64,000 nucleotides of DNA from Prostheceraeus crozeri (taxonomy: Eukaryota > Platyhelminthes > Polycladida > Euryleptidae). The stretch covers positions 682,001 to 746,000 of the forward strand of contig CAJQUW010011017.1 in the NCBI GenBank assembly GCA_907163375.1, given 5' to 3'. The notes beneath the pieces were generated by a model, which saw only the letters and a list, made by a program, of their open reading frames with translations, did not search any database and had not been told where the DNA came from. The translations under genes were made by a program, and so were the position numbers. This document shows positions 1 through 12,365 of the stretch, piece by piece (position 1 is the stretch's first letter; each line of letters opens with the position of its first letter).

Positions 1-240
1 ATCTTAATGATGCATAGCTTTAAAACTATGTTTTTAACCTTTCGATAATACAGCCATTCATCTGATATTAGAAAATTCATGATATTTAGAAAGGCATCTA
101 AAGCATCTATTTAACACTATTTTGTCATCCTTCTGCCTACATTTCAGATGTGAAAATTGCCATGTACGACATGTCAGACAGCAGTAGCACAACAGTTAGA
201 CAGGCGTATGAGTATGCCAATTCATATTTAATACCACCGG

Positions 241-405
241 CGCTGTGGTCTTGTGGTAGAGTGTTCGCTCTGCGTCTGGGAGACCTTGGTTCAATACTTG
301 GTCGGGTCAGACCTAAGACTTCTAAAACTTCGAAGGTGAAATTTGCATTCTTGGTAAACACTCGCCACAGAAAGAATGAGAGTGGAATAGAAAGGCTCCG
401 TGCCT
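241..405 (+). repeat. tRNA-derived SINE (type C)
   Basis: The head reads as a tRNA: an A-box-like stretch around GTGGTCTTGTGGTAGAGTG and a B-box-like GGTTCAATAC, followed by GGTCGGGTCAGACC and a non-tRNA body rich in short A/T runs. An open frame from 150 to 407 crosses this head, so that frame is a by-product of the SINE and not evidence for a gene. No target-site duplication could be fixed. Only one copy of this type was seen in the window. Confidence 0.6.
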
Positions 406-2110
406 AATGTACTTCCGAGTACAAACAAGGTTCATTTAAATATAATATAGTTTATGCTGTTGGATAACTGTAACATGACAGAGCAAAACAATCCGATGTT
501 CATGTGATTTCTCGGAAAAGAGAAAATTCTTCCTGTTTTATTTTTAGGACGACAAAAAGTTGCATCAAAGAAAATTGCAACAAATCACCGGACGAACTGG
601 CTTACAAATTCCGGGTGGTATCGTTCTCTCTCTGTAAAAACGGATGATTACTCGTACATTTCCTTCAAAAAGTATGCATGATATACTTGCGATTAGATTT
701 GATCTATCTCTGTCATGACGTTTTGGACAATGAGAAGAGCACGCCACTCTACTGGCGCCACCTACTTTAGCATTCATCGGTCAATTTTCGTTTTGTCGGC
801 CAAAATCAAAGCTGATTGTCTGTAAAAACGCTTTGATGGACTTATCATATTTCTTTATACACTGCAAAGTTACTTCATGGAATTTGGTTCGGATATGCCA
901 ACAAGAAACGCCTTTCAGAAACAATGCGCTCTGAGAGCAGATATTTGACGGAGAATTCTTGACCATGCCGCCTTTCGTTAACATTGTAATCAGATGGTGT
1001 CGCCAAAGACAAAAAGCACATCTGCAGTTGTCGTGACGTCCTCGGGACGATGGTAATTACAGTCCTATTCATAGCAGCCATGAGCATGTTTTTTCGCAAT
1101 TTTCAATTTTTCGATCAAAGTTGTATTGACGGTTTGTCCTGTGTAAAAAGTTTCAGGGGCCTAATTTTCATACAGCCTAAAAAACGTCACTGAATATGCT
1201 GGCCCTTGGGCGGTTGGCAAGTAATATCTCAAATGTACATTCATAATATGAATTATGGTCATGGCCGATTATAGAAGGACAACGGAAGGCACATGCTAAA
1301 TGGTTCCTATTTCCGATAGAAATCGTAATGTTTGGACAATTCTTTGCTTCTCCTGAAAAGTTTGAAACTTGACATGAAGTAATACAGCTGTAATTCCATC
1401 TGTCTTCCACTTGATCCAGTCGTTGGGTTCGTCCTCGATCTTTCTTCTCTTCTATTATTTTTCCCTGCGTTGTCTTCGGCTATTCTCATTACGTATGCAT
1501 GCTACCTTTATTTTTCGCACTCCAAACATTCCTCTAAATCTCCCATTTTTAGTATATCCTGTTTATCTCTGTTGTTCTTTCATTCATCAGACGTCACACC
1601 TGTTCTTAGCATCCTCCTCTCATCTCTCCTGAAATCCTCTTCACTTGACGCAGCCGCGTATAAGATGACTCCTCGGACACCGGTCTGATGCAGGATGACC
1701 TTGTACCTTCCTAGGAAGATCCGAAAGCTCTCAGAACGTCATTCTGCTGGCCGCAAATTGTGACAGCTGCTTCGGTGATAGCCACAAAGGAGCATGTCGT
1801 CTAACTGGCAGAAGGTCATCGTTCAGAGTAGCTTCAGTGTAACCGCATTGAGGTGTTCCATCAACTTGATGTCCGTTGCATAGCAAGTGAAGGCATCGGA
1901 CAGCTTGCGAAGAGATATCTTAGTGGAGGTACATCTCTTGTGAGTTCATCTTTCACATTTGTTGTAGGGATCGATCTTTGACTTTATTATCTCCTTCGTG
2001 TTTAATAGATCATTAATAGTCGTATGCACTGTCCGGCCATCCACTGAACTGGACCGTTGGTTACATGAATGACCAAACTAAGCCATGACGTGCCCTGTAA
2101 ATTGCATCAA
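406..2110. other. Unassigned stretch
   Basis: No gene, tRNA head or clear inverted repeat was recognised. A pyrimidine-rich strip lies near 1430-1640 and accounts for two overlapping short open frames there. All other open frames are under 80 codons and lack recognisable motifs. Confidence 0.5.
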
Positions 2111-2112
2111 AA

Positions 2113-2875
2113 CTAAAGCAGAATATTGAAGGAGATCATATGATATATCAAGAAAAGTCTCCCTGGTGGACGGCGACCGTCGACCGATAGATGATATGCC
2201 TCACCGATGATGTTGTCGGTTGCTCTCTTTACATGTCCGAGCCACCGCACGCGTTTCTGGCGTAGGCGAATTGGTAGTTCGGGCAGGCCACATAGTCTTG
2301 CCACTACTTCACTTGGTACTTTCCCCTTCAACTTTACATGTGCCACAAACCGCAACATTCGTCTACCAACGCCTCTTAGCTGCTCCGTCAACTTTTGAGT
2401 GAGGGCCATGTTTCCGAACCGTAAATTAGGACCGATCTATACACAGTTCGTATACGTGTGTCCTTTACCTCCACGGAATGTATTTGTTTGTCAACAGGCT
2501 GGCTAGTTCCTTCCACTTCTTCCACGCGGCTGCTATGCGAGCTCTGACTGCCCTTTCCGGCTTCCCTGTCGAGGACATCCCCAAAGTAACAAACCTCTTG
2601 TAATTCTTGCACTGTCATGCCGTTGATTTCCAGGGAGTCGTCGTCGTCTGTGGAGTTGCACCCTGCGCACCAGGTGAGAAGCCCAGAACACTTCTTGTGA
2701 CACCACACTCTGCACGAACCACAGAAAATGAAGTTCACCCCGACGCCTTTCATGGAGCAACTACAAGGCCACTTTCCCTACATCGTCTGCTCCTTCAGAC
2801 TCTTCCCAGTAACAAGGATTTTGACTTAGTCCCGTTGATTTTCAATCTTCACTTTTCCAGCTGAATGTTCAACGT
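2113..2875 (-). mobile_element. 5'-truncated LINE, C-terminal zinc-knuckle and GHV region
   Basis: This is the tail of a non-LTR retrotransposon protein. In reading order on the minus strand the frames give KILVTGKSLKEQ, then a Cys-rich zinc-binding stretch (KGVGVNFIFCGSCRVWCHKK, followed by C..C), then RSVLIYGSETW, and finally KRVRWLGHVKR with a Pro/Arg-rich end. YGSETW followed by R-W-x-GHV is typical of the region after the reverse transcriptase in many invertebrate LINEs. The YGSETW part and the GHV part lie in different frames, so at least one frameshift near 2395 is present. The reverse transcriptase core and endonuclease are missing. It resembles the LINE tail at 6790-7396. It is a dead copy. 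Confidence 0.85.
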
Positions 2876-2982
2876 TGCAAGTTACACATGCTATGTTCTC
2901 TGGATCCAACTTTGCTCAGACCACCCCACGGCTGATGATGTACAATAGACTGTTATTGTGCTAGTATTCCGAGTGACTTAAT

Positions 2983-3237
2983 CATAGAAATTGACAACAA
3001 CAACACCTCTAGAATGAAATTAAGCTACATGTAATGCACAATAACGGCACATAAATCGCACGCATTTTCACTTAGATGCACCTGCCAACGTCTGTATCAT
3101 TGGGTTAGAATCAGTCACATGAGTAAATCGAAGCTTTTAATTGGTTCTTCATGCCCCAACTTAGTTCCCCCGGATGTGCCGCGACCTTGAGTCAATTTCC
3201 ATTCTAGCGAACTTCAGATAAACAGTTTATTTCTATG
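2983..3237 (+). mobile_element. MITE-H copy 1 (hAT-like non-autonomous transposon)
   Basis: The element is 255 bp. It begins CATAGAAAT and ends ATTTCTATG. A second inverted block, CTAGAATGGAAATT-like, lies just inside each end. It is flanked by 8-bp target-site duplications, GACTTAAT at 2975-2982 and GACTTGAT at 3238-3245 (one mismatch). Eight-base duplications are characteristic of hAT-family transposases. It has no coding capacity. About 200 bp of its interior looks identical to the copy at 21231-21486, which implies recent movement. Confidence 0.88.
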
Positions 3238-3245
3238 GACTTGAT

Positions 3246-5017
3246 CATAATCAGGTTTCTCCGCATTTTCTGATGAAATATTTCTATGATATCTCATGGT
3301 GTATGTCATCCTATTTCTAGAAAGTTGGGCATAGATTCTAACAAAGATGCCAATTAGGGAAAATGCGAGGGTAAGAATCGCCAGTGATAGTCAGATAATT
3401 ATTTGAAGATTTAACACTGAAAAACGACTTGTTGACTTCTAGTCAATTATTGCTTCTTAATTGCGAACAAACTGAGCTTGTTTTCTTCAAGAAGAATAAC
3501 AAAAATGTGATGATTTCATTGTAATCAATCGGAGATTGAATTGTCCTGTACCCCAGTAGTGTTGACGTACGCCAACAAGCAATTTCCTTATATTTGTGTA
3601 AGAAGAAGCAACTTATTATTTCAACGAACAAATTTTGATGAACTCCCGAGAATGGAAAGTTAATGATATCGCTTCGGTATAAAGCAGAGAGACAAGTTCA
3701 TTTTCTAATATTTCTCTCTTAATTGTAATTATATTCAAATAATCATCCCTTATATTTTTGTTTGAAAACTTAATTGTCGCATTGTCAAAATTTGATGATT
3801 AATGTAAAGTTGTCAAAATTTTGCAATTCTGTTGCAAGTTATCTTGAGTCTGAAAACCTTTAATTTGATAGTGTTTTTGAAGTGAACGATGGGTTGAAAT
3901 GACGCTAGAAAAGAAACCATCACAAATTTTCATTCCGTTTTCGGGATGCAATCTGTTAGTTCAAACATCCAGAGAATATATGTTGCATTTTTGGACGACT
4001 TCTTATTTCCATTCAAAGACTTCAAATTCCATTCTTCAATGAGATACAGTAATCTGAGTATATAAGCAGACACCTCATTTCAGACACAAGTTGACTTGCT
4101 ATCCGTTATTGAGAAAAAAGCTAGGTGAAACATGCTACAGCAAAGCAACACACATTTGTGTGCAAATCAATTTCGTGACTATCCCGCAGGAATTGCATTT
4201 ATAGTGACATTGACACCTCGATAATTGTGTGATTTCCACTGGGCACAATTCTACAGGAAGTCAAGTCGAATATGCCTTTACTTTCCCTGCCTACACAAAG
4301 TATGAATCAATACTAGCAAGTTTGGGTGGGGACAATCTTCATAAAATAGCAACTCACAGCAGGTATCTAATCGGCATAGATCTCGAGATGTATGGCGAAA
4401 GCAGCTGATAGCATGCATTAATTACCAGGTACAATCTCACTGTATGTGATTCGTGTATAAAAGTGCAAGATATACATGAGACACTTCTAAAGTACCATGA
4501 TTGCTAAAAGTAAGTATCTCGTACATAGAAAACACAGTCAGCGTTGGCCAAGGCCAAATATATCAGGCTTCACCCAAGTCAATCACCGTCAACGGTATTA
4601 TGACTCAAGCTGTCGAATGCATCCTCAGCAGAGCTCTATGTGTACGATTGTCTAGAATAACGATCAACAAGACTCTGGGCACGTCTGACCCACGATTGTG
4701 TTAATTCAAGTACGACGATGTTGCATGAACTCCAGCTGGTTGGCCACTACTCGATCGGGAGGACGGCGTTTAAAGTCACGGAAGATTTGCCTCCTTATCC
4801 AGTTAGTAAACAAAATCAATGCAGGATTGAAGTTGCTGCTTGAATTTATACTTGAAAACGTATGGATTGAGAGACGCTATGATACAATGCACATTTTCAT
4901 GCACTGTACATGCAAATATTGTGCTAAACTTCTTAAATGAGATGATGACCAACATAGCATTAAGATGTCAGAGAGCAAGATTCCATCTCCCTCCTTGGAT
5001 TACCGGTTACCAAAGAT
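3246..5017. other. Unassigned AT-rich stretch
   Basis: No recognisable gene or repeat family was found. Two short open frames at 4501-4940 have no known motif. The last part (from about 4960) may be eroded upstream sequence of the LINE tail that follows. Confidence 0.45.
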
Positions 5018-5516
5018 TTGTCATGGAAACCGTACATCCAGTCCATCAGCAAGCAAGCAGCTCAACGCATTGGCAGCCTCTATCGTGCCAGCAGCTATCT
5101 TCCACCACAGGCTGTCTGCTATCTTAACACGTCCATTATTCGTTCTCTGATGGAGCATTGTTGCCATCTGTGGGCCAGCGCTTCTCAAACACATCTTAAT
5201 CTCTTCGAGCGGGTTGAGAAATGTGCTAGGAATCTTACGAGCGAAGAACTCTTTAACGAGTTGCAGCCGCTCTCAGACGGGATGTTGCTTCACTCAGTCT
5301 CTTCTTTGTACAGATACTATTTCGGTAGAAGCAGCTCTGCAGTAAATATGCGCGTACCCAAACCTAAGATCTTCTCCAGAGCAAGCGCAGAGCTGCATTG
5401 TTCGCACGGCAGCTTCGGAATCAGCTTCCACATACCACTTTCCCTTACCAATACAATCTTGATACTTTCAAGAGGCGTGTGAACAGATCTTTAATCGGAG
5501 CAACTTTACCAGATTA
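5018..5516 (+). mobile_element. 5'-truncated LINE, CR1/Jockey-like reverse transcriptase C-terminus
   Basis: The open frame begins within WKPYIQSISKQAAQRIGSLY and continues through SIIRSLMEHCCHLWA and LNLFERVEKCARNL. This is the usual order downstream of the catalytic core in CR1/Jockey-type LINEs (thumb region, a YCCxxW-like motif, then LERVQKRA). Similarity continues past the frame's end at 5482 in another frame, giving TFKRRVNRSLIG before a stop near 5516, so there is one frameshift close to the end. The endonuclease and catalytic reverse-transcriptase motifs are absent. It belongs to a different lineage from the zinc-knuckle LINEs at 2113 and 6790. Confidence 0.85.
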
Positions 5517-5519
5517 AAA

Positions 5520-6785
5520 GATGTGCAATTTTGTATTTGTTTAATTAAAATAATCTAATTTATTATCTGTTTTCATTGAGTATTTTCATATAGTACCGAG
5601 GAGCAAAAAAGGATCTCTATATTCAACGCAACAGAAACTCTGGTCTGATAATACAGAACATCAGAACCGCTTCAGGCACACAAAGGTGGCAAATTAAGAT
5701 TAAGATGATGAGTTTTAATACTTTGAAGGCTTCCATTAGAAAGGGCTGAAATATGTTAAACCCGTGCTCGGTATTTTCAGGATTATACAGCCTATCGTGA
5801 TGGAAGCTTGGTGATCCCTCGTCTAGTCTTACAACATCTACATTAGCGACAGCAAATATATCTTCTTGAGTATTCAATAAATAAAAACAGTTATTTCAAA
5901 TATGAAATTTTGAAACATGAATAAAAATATGTTTTTCCTAGTGCATTGAATAATTATTTGCATTTTTCTAACGACTATTGTTCAAGGTCTCAGCTTCCTT
6001 CCCCGCAAATTTTCCAAAAAATGAAGTAAAAATCTAGATCAACAATTTCCCTAATTATCCTTGGGAGCTTGCTCAACTTGTCACTTCGACAAGCAGATGG
6101 AAAATTCACACAATAATTACCTCAACATTGAGAATGTCATCCTCGTATGTCAAGTTCTTCATATTGATCCATTTTAGATAATATAATTCTACAAAATCCT
6201 TAGTTTGGATATCTTTTTCACTTGCATCATCTCCTTTTCTAAATTTCACTTGATCTTTTGGTTTATCCCACAACGATTTTACATGGTGTTATGTTTAGCT
6301 CAAACGAGTATATCATCCATACAATTCGATGAATTATTCACGTTGATAGATTCTCTTGTGTACAGATCAGTAACAGTCAGAGTCTGAGACCCACGCCAGG
6401 AATCTCTCATGGAAATTGAAAGCGAATCGTTGAGGGGATCATTGAATGCAGTTGAAATCAACAGTGTAAATCCATCAAGAATGACGGATGATGACGAAGT
6501 TAAACTTCATTATCGCAAAATTTAAATTATTTAATATATTCGCTTGTCGAAGCGATCATTGCTTCGTGTACAGAGTGAATGAATGGAAATGTATTTTTTA
6601 AATTGGCATGGCGTTCAGCGATGCACAAATAGACGACTTAAGTGTGAGAACTAATGAATTTTGATGTCTCCTGAAAATTGTCACTGAGACGACCTTTACT
6701 TTCACTTTAGTATGACCTTTAATGTGAATGGCGTCCATTGTGTTCGGTCCTTCGATGAGTGAGATCAAAAGTGTCTCTTACATTG
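5520..6785. other. Unassigned AT-rich stretch
   Basis: I see no gene. An 84-codon frame on the minus strand (5623-5877) has no known motif, and no splice context supports it. Confidence 0.45.
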
Positions 6786-6789
6786 TGCT

Positions 6790-7396
6790 ATAATCTCTTC
6801 CTCAGGCCACCTCCAATGTTTGATCCTGGTACATCAGAATTCAAACTGATTCCAGCCTCATGCCAGTCATACTGTGCCTCTCACTTCACGTATGGAGTGG
6901 GTATTCGCAAAACTTGATGGAGCACATCCATCAGATCATTGCGTTCTCACTCTTCCAACAGCTTTTACAGGTTAGGTGTCTACGACACTGACCACCTCGC
7001 CACATGGAGATGCCCTTGCTAGTGAGGCCATAGAATCCTTTGCAGTCACGTCTTACACGATCTGCAGCCTCCAGTATTATCTAGCTCATCACCCAGAAAG
7101 CAGACCATCCATCACTTCAAGGGAATCTGCCTATACCCAATGAGCTGACTTGTGATAGAGAGCCGGAAAGCTCTTCTGAACAACGCCGACACTTAAGTTC
7201 CAGTAGTCACGGAATAAATTATACCGGACAAAGTTCTACACCTCTTGTGAACCCAAATCTTACAGCTTCTATATTGGATAATCCTTCTTCCAAATCCATT
7301 CCTGCATGAAGCCCAAGGAAGCCCTTCGTCGACTTTGTGCGTAGCTTCAACAACTTGGTCTTCCCAACGATGATCTTGCATTGTATCTCGATGCAA
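6790..7396 (-). mobile_element. Eroded LINE tail with zinc-knuckle
   Basis: The minus strand preserves CRNGFGRRIIQYRSCKIWVH followed by KRC, which matches the Cys-rich zinc-binding segment of the LINE at 2113-2875. Further on, in shifting frames, come WMVCFLGDELDNTGGC (a YLGD..xxGGG-like motif), KSENAMI-WMCSI and RLESV. This is the order seen in the post-reverse-transcriptase region of these LINEs. Several frame changes and stops are present, so the copy is old. The 5' part of the element is missing. Confidence 0.75.
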
Positions 7397-7547
7397 TTTC
7401 TCAAACGGTATTGTAGATCAAGTAAGGGCAATTATGCGGTCACCAGAAGTGGCATGTGAGTGATAGTTTGACTTTCTGGGAAGTTACCCATTTGGCTTTC
7501 ATTCAACTGAGCAGGGAATTTGCGTATTATACGTGGAGTCAACGCGC

Positions 7548-7788
7548 TGTGGCTTCCGTGGCATAGTGGTTAAGTGCTTGGCCTTGCGATCTCCTGGTCC
7601 AGAGGTCGAGCCCCGAAAGGGTAATTGGAAGTCGACAGGAAGGGCATCCAGACTAAAAGTACCGCGACGCTCCATAAAAGTCTGACTATGTCAGCACCGT
7701 CCAAGCCCCCAGCATGAGGGAGTAGTGATGTTAAAGCTTCATTTCACGTCCCCAGCATGAGGGAGTAGTGACGTTACAGCTTCATTTC
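7548..7788 (+). mobile_element. SINE-A copy with duplicated 3' tail
   Basis: It has a tRNA-like head (A box around GGCATAGTGGTTAAGTG, B box around GAGGTCGAGCCCC), a body containing GGAAGGGCATCC, and a 3' block CACCGTCCAAGCCCCCAGCA followed by GTAGTGATGTTAAA. The 3' block is present twice in tandem (CCCCAGCATGAGGGAGTAGT near 7708 and again near 7750). A 17-bp target-site duplication, ACGTGGAGTCAACGCGC at 7531-7547 and the same with one mismatch at 7789-7805, proves retroposition and fixes the ends. Confidence 0.92.
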
Positions 7789-7805
7789 ACGTGGAGTCAT
7801 CGCGC

Positions 7806-8190
7806 ATTGGAGAGTAGCAAAGATAAGTCGAAGAATTTTAATTATTAATCATAGGATAACGGGAGTAATTGGGCTCTTGTTCAAAAAATGCAGCATGAGG
7901 TTCACCCAGTGATAGATGTCATCAAAAATGCATTTAATCTACTAAAAATCCGTCGATCATCACCGATTATTACGGTCACTTACGTGTACTATTGAAAAAT
8001 GCATTGAAGTGTCAAGAAATTTATCCTACTTTCAATAACTAGCTCCGCTGACAGTAGGCCTAGAATGTTTAATCAATTCAAATAAATGCACAACAACCGG
8101 CAAATCATTGGTAATTATTTACTATTGGTAATTTACGAGATAGTGGAATCGGTAAATCATGGAACATTAGCGAACATCCTGTAGAGACGG
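7806..8190. other. Unassigned stretch
   Basis: AT-rich sequence between SINE-A and the 91-bp tandem repeat. I see nothing recognisable in it. Confidence 0.45.
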
Positions 8191-8466
8191 GCAGGAACCT
8201 TCACAATGACATGCACGGTAAATCGCAGCGCGAGCGAGACGGTAGCTTCCTTGCAAAACAATCTAGAACACGGGACCATGTGCAGGAACCTTCACAATGA
8301 CATGCACGGTAAATCGCAGCGCGAGCGAGACGGTAGCTTCCTTGCAAAACAATCTAGAACACGGGACCATGTGCAGGAACCTTCACAATGGCATGCGCGG
8401 TAAATCGCAGCGCGAGCGAGACGGTAGCTTCCTTGCAAAACAATCTAGAACACGGGACCATGTGCA
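8191..8466. repeat. Three-copy 91-bp tandem repeat
   Basis: The unit starting GCAGGAACCTTCACAATG occurs at 8191, 8282 and 8373, an exact 91-bp period. The first two units appear identical. The third differs at two positions (GACATGCACGG becomes GGCATGCGCGG). The unit is richer in G+C than its surroundings and contains GCAGCGCGAGCGAGACGG. Because 91 is not a multiple of three, the open frames crossing it change frame from unit to unit, so it is not a protein repeat. It looks like a young minisatellite. Confidence 0.95.
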
Positions 8467-9642
8467 TGTGAAACCGCTTCAATTTAGTCCGAGTCTTTGA
8501 CATCTGCGCTTGGTTGCTGTGAAATATTGAACTGTAGATTAAGATTTGTTACATCAAATAACAATTTTCGATAGAGACAAATCACTAGCTCGCATGCTCC
8601 CTAAATAACATAAATGCTAGCCAAGTGAAGCTAATGTAAATGAGGAAAGTCCGTATGATCCAGCTATCCACAGAGCACACACGTTTCTGTAGGTTTTGAA
8701 AAATATCTCGTACAAATTTAAGAATTTTCAGCAAAATCTGAAACGTAATGAGCTGCAAGCAAAAATTAATCTACTAGAAGAGCAACTGTCGTGTCACGTG
8801 ATTAGGGTTCAGACAGTATTCAGAGAAACAGACACATGTATTTATCAACAACACTCATCACCCAGATACATATGTGTCCGATTTTTTCCCATAAATTGAC
8901 TCTACATTGAATGCATTATGGAAAATGCACTGCCAAATATTAGCGCTATTTGACGATTCCATTTGACAATCTATAAATCAAGTAGTTGACAATCGATTGA
9001 CACTTCAGAAAGCCCGCACGATGACTCACCCACATGAAGATTCAATACAAATGTTCAGTTGGCAAGAGTATCAAAAGAATGCTACCCAGTACTCCACAAC
9101 GGACTTGAAGAAACTTTAACTACTATTTTATTTCTGTTGCCTGCTGTGTCATAGTCCCCGTAGAGCACAATCGTGTAGTTCATTTAATTAGCATCCAGGC
9201 ATATGTTAAGCAATGTCATAACTGTATTAGAATCCAGATGAGAGATCTATAAGAATTAAATGTTCTCTTGCAGCTAATGATGCGTTGGGTAGGGAAATGT
9301 GACTTTTGCAACAAATCTTATCAATTTACTGTTTCTTAAGCATATTAATTTGTGCATACATAAATGTTTTGAAACTATCGCAATACTTTAATTTAAATTT
9401 TAAGCAGTCATAATACAAACATTAATAAGTAAACGTACTGTAAGCGATGGAAAAGCCAAGTGTGTTTTCAAAAAATTGCCAACACAGTTGTAGTGATGAT
9501 CCTTCGTCCATAAATCTCAGGCATAGAGGTCGGGTTGCTGGATATCTATGCTGTCCATAGCGGACATGAGATATCTCTTGCACTTATAACAGAAACAATA
9601 TATCAATCATGCCTAGATTTTGAAAGCATCAATGAGTCGTAC
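8467..9642. other. Unassigned AT-rich stretch
   Basis: No gene or repeat family recognised. Short open frames have no motif. Confidence 0.45.
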
Positions 9643-9650
9643 AGCCGACG

Positions 9651-9904
9651 CATAGAAATAAACTGTTTATCTAAGTTCGCTAGAATGGAAATTGACTCAA
9701 GGTCGCGGCACATCCGAGGGAACTAAGTTGGGGCATGAAGAACCAATTAAAAGCTTCGATTTACTCATGTGACTGATTCTAACCCAATGATACAGACGTT
9801 GGCAAGTGCATCTAAGTGAAATGCGTGCGATTTATGTGCCGTTATTGTGCATTGCATGAAGCTTAATTTCCATTCTAGAGGTTTTATTGTTGTCAATTTC
9901 TATG
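9651..9904 (-). mobile_element. MITE-H copy 2 (hAT-like)
   Basis: A 254-bp copy of the CATAGAAAT...ATTTCTATG element, in the opposite orientation to copy 1. Target-site duplications are AGCCGACG (9643-9650) and AGCCGAGG (9905-9912), one mismatch. It differs from copies 1 and 3 by a few substitutions and a small deletion near the CTAGAATGG block. The 63-codon frame at 9535-9726 runs into it and is not a gene. Confidence 0.9.
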
Positions 9905-9912
9905 AGCCGAGG

Positions 9913-11640
9913 CCGCATAGCGGCCGTGGCTGTAAGGATCATTGATGCTTGAAAAAGCTAGGCATGATTACTATTGTAGTGAATGCGTGCCATGATGATT
10001 CGTGCACATGTAGAAGTCTGAAAGTTTCTGGCTACATACATAGATAGCGGTTTCTGTTTCGGTAGCCGGCAACAACAACGACGATCTGGGCAGGCATCAA
10101 TGAAATAATACCGCATAGCATTCACAACAATATTAATTCAAAGCACGGTCAATAATTGTACAAGTAGGTTGTGTATTTATCATATGGTTCTTCTTATGTC
10201 CTACATTTGTGTGACTGATCTTCATGTAGCAAATTCCAACTGACAAAAGTGTGATTAACTAAGGTGGGAATAACCAATATTACATTTATAATGCATATTA
10301 ATTATTGTAAAATGCAGAAGCATGTGGCATGTAAACGCTCGCATGTCTCCTTCGGGAGCAGAATTTCAAATACTTAGAACTATTGTTACAGGGCCACATA
10401 GCTAGCCGATGCTCCATTGAATCTACCTGCTATCATCAGCTGTGCAAAGGACGTGCGAACCTACACTTCCCTGAACTTGCTAGATCAATATGTTCATCTA
10501 TGTTATAGTGAGCACTTCAGTTTAAAATTTACTTGTAACATTTCTGGTTGTGACAGACAGTCCATTCTGATTGTCTCTGGATGAAAGGTTACATGTGGAA
10601 GTGTAAAGGTTAACTATAGGGAATTAAGCTTGATTGCAATTTTCATCAAGCAGAATACCATACTTACTTCGCACATGATCACGAACATACTATTAGCCCA
10701 TTATTCGGTTTAAAGTAGATGTGCATAAAATAAAACAATTTCTAATATTTGTATTATTTCAATTGGCTGCCACTACGTTACAGTCGGAGGACCAGTCTGG
10801 GCAATCCTGCGTGTGGATTTCTTAATGGCAAAACTGGTCCTTTCTCAATCATCACTTACACGACAATCAAAATTGATTAAAAGTCCGTGAAGACATTCAG
10901 CAAATTCTGCATCCTACAAACCATGTACAAAAGTGACATTGGCAGTATATTTAGACTTCCCACCAATCGTTCAGGGAGAGTTCGCTTCAATTCATTACAC
11001 ATTCGTGTGAAGATTTCTAGTAATAAATCGTCTGGACAGAACTAAAAGAATAAATTGGCGGGACTTTGAGGCGCCATTTCACGTTGTTAATGTGAGAAGT
11101 GAGTTGTCAAGCGCATGTGAATACCCGAGCGCCTCAATTTCACTTTCTATTTCCATAGCAAGGAAATAGCTGTTCCAACTGATGTTAAATTACATCACAG
11201 GGACAATGGTAGAATTGGGAAATCAAAGCTCACCCAAGGGAATGAATTAAACTGCTGTCGGTTGCCTACTCGAACGTCATGTACGAGTGTACTAGTGCGC
11301 AAAAGGTCTTCCATGAAGATGTTGCCAGAATGCACAAACGAGAAGCCATACCGATCTGTAAGAAAGAAAATCATTGATGACTATCGTAAAATAGTATTCA
11401 AACAGTTTGCTGTAAAAAGTACTATTCTTTGGTTTACAAACTACAAATAGATGCAAGAGCAATACAATGCTCCTTGTCCGTTGGACACAGGGATGTATGG
11501 TGTCTTTCATGAAACAGTATGCACTAAAATGTACGATTCGTGTCATTGAAATTTATGTACCTCCTTGAAGGACTTATTAATGGATGATGTAAAAAACATC
11601 TTCCGCAATTGAGATCTCACAGACTCGAGCTGGAAGCGTG
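9913..11640. other. Unassigned AT-rich stretch
   Basis: No gene, tRNA head or inverted-repeat element recognised in this interval. Open frames near 11262-11546 overlap on both strands and have no motif. Confidence 0.45.
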
Positions 11641-11644
11641 CCCA

Positions 11645-12365
11645 GGCCGGGCCTGAAATATTAAGAATCCGGGCTGAGGTATATGTAGTGCCTGAAATTC
11701 ATAGGGTATTGCATGTTCATCAATTGGCTAATAATAGAAAGGGCTATCCGCACCCCTGTCGAAATTTTGCTGCAGCTGAGTCGCCTGATAGCATAGAAAT
11801 TAGCAATATCATAGAAAGTCCATCCATATCCTACTTCTATCTACTTTTATGCCTGATAGGCTTTTGCGATTCTTAGCCATAGAGATCTTAGTTAAGTACT
11901 TTTATGATGTAATCGCTTGAATTCACTACATCAATTCATGAAACGATTTATTAACGTAGTTCTTGGCAATAAGAAGACAAAAGCAATGGTCTCTCTTTGG
12001 TGTTTTCTATTATATTGCTTAGATGAATATTATCAGACTTTATTTTAAATAAGATCACAAATCAAATGAGATACATCATTGGAAGAAGTTGTAAATATAG
12101 GGGTAATATTTCTAGCATTTCATCTTCTACAACATAATCAGTTGAACCAACATTACACAATACAGGCAGTCATTCAATCAATGATTTGGAATTCTTACTC
12201 ATTGAGTAAGCGGTTACATTCGACAAACGCAATCGGTATTTCCATTACGGATGATCAAGTGTGTAGAATGATTAATTTTACTGACCCGGGCCCGGCCGGA
12301 CATGATATTTTATAGCTAATGCAGGCCCGGGCCGGTTTGAGGAAAACGCGCCCGGCCTGAGCCCG
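11645..12365. repeat. Possible non-autonomous transposon with GC-rich ends
   Basis: Two GC-rich patches stand out in an AT-rich background: CCCAGGCCGGGCCTG near 11645-11665, and CCCGGGCCCGGCCGG near 12285, repeated as GGCCCGGGCCGG and GCCCGGCCTGAGCCC near 12325-12365. The outer patches are inverted relative to each other, as expected for the ends of a hAT-type element about 720 bp long. No clean target-site duplication was found, so the limits are approximate and the assignment is tentative. Confidence 0.35.

Noticed and set aside
150-407. 85-codon plus-strand frame preceded by a pyrimidine tract and TTTCAG, resembling an exon
   Set aside because: More than half of the frame is a tRNA-derived SINE head and body, and the frame on the other strand is open too.
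8206-8500. Protein repeat encoded by the 91-bp tandem array
   Set aside because: The 91-bp period shifts the frame in each unit, so no consistent protein repeat can result.
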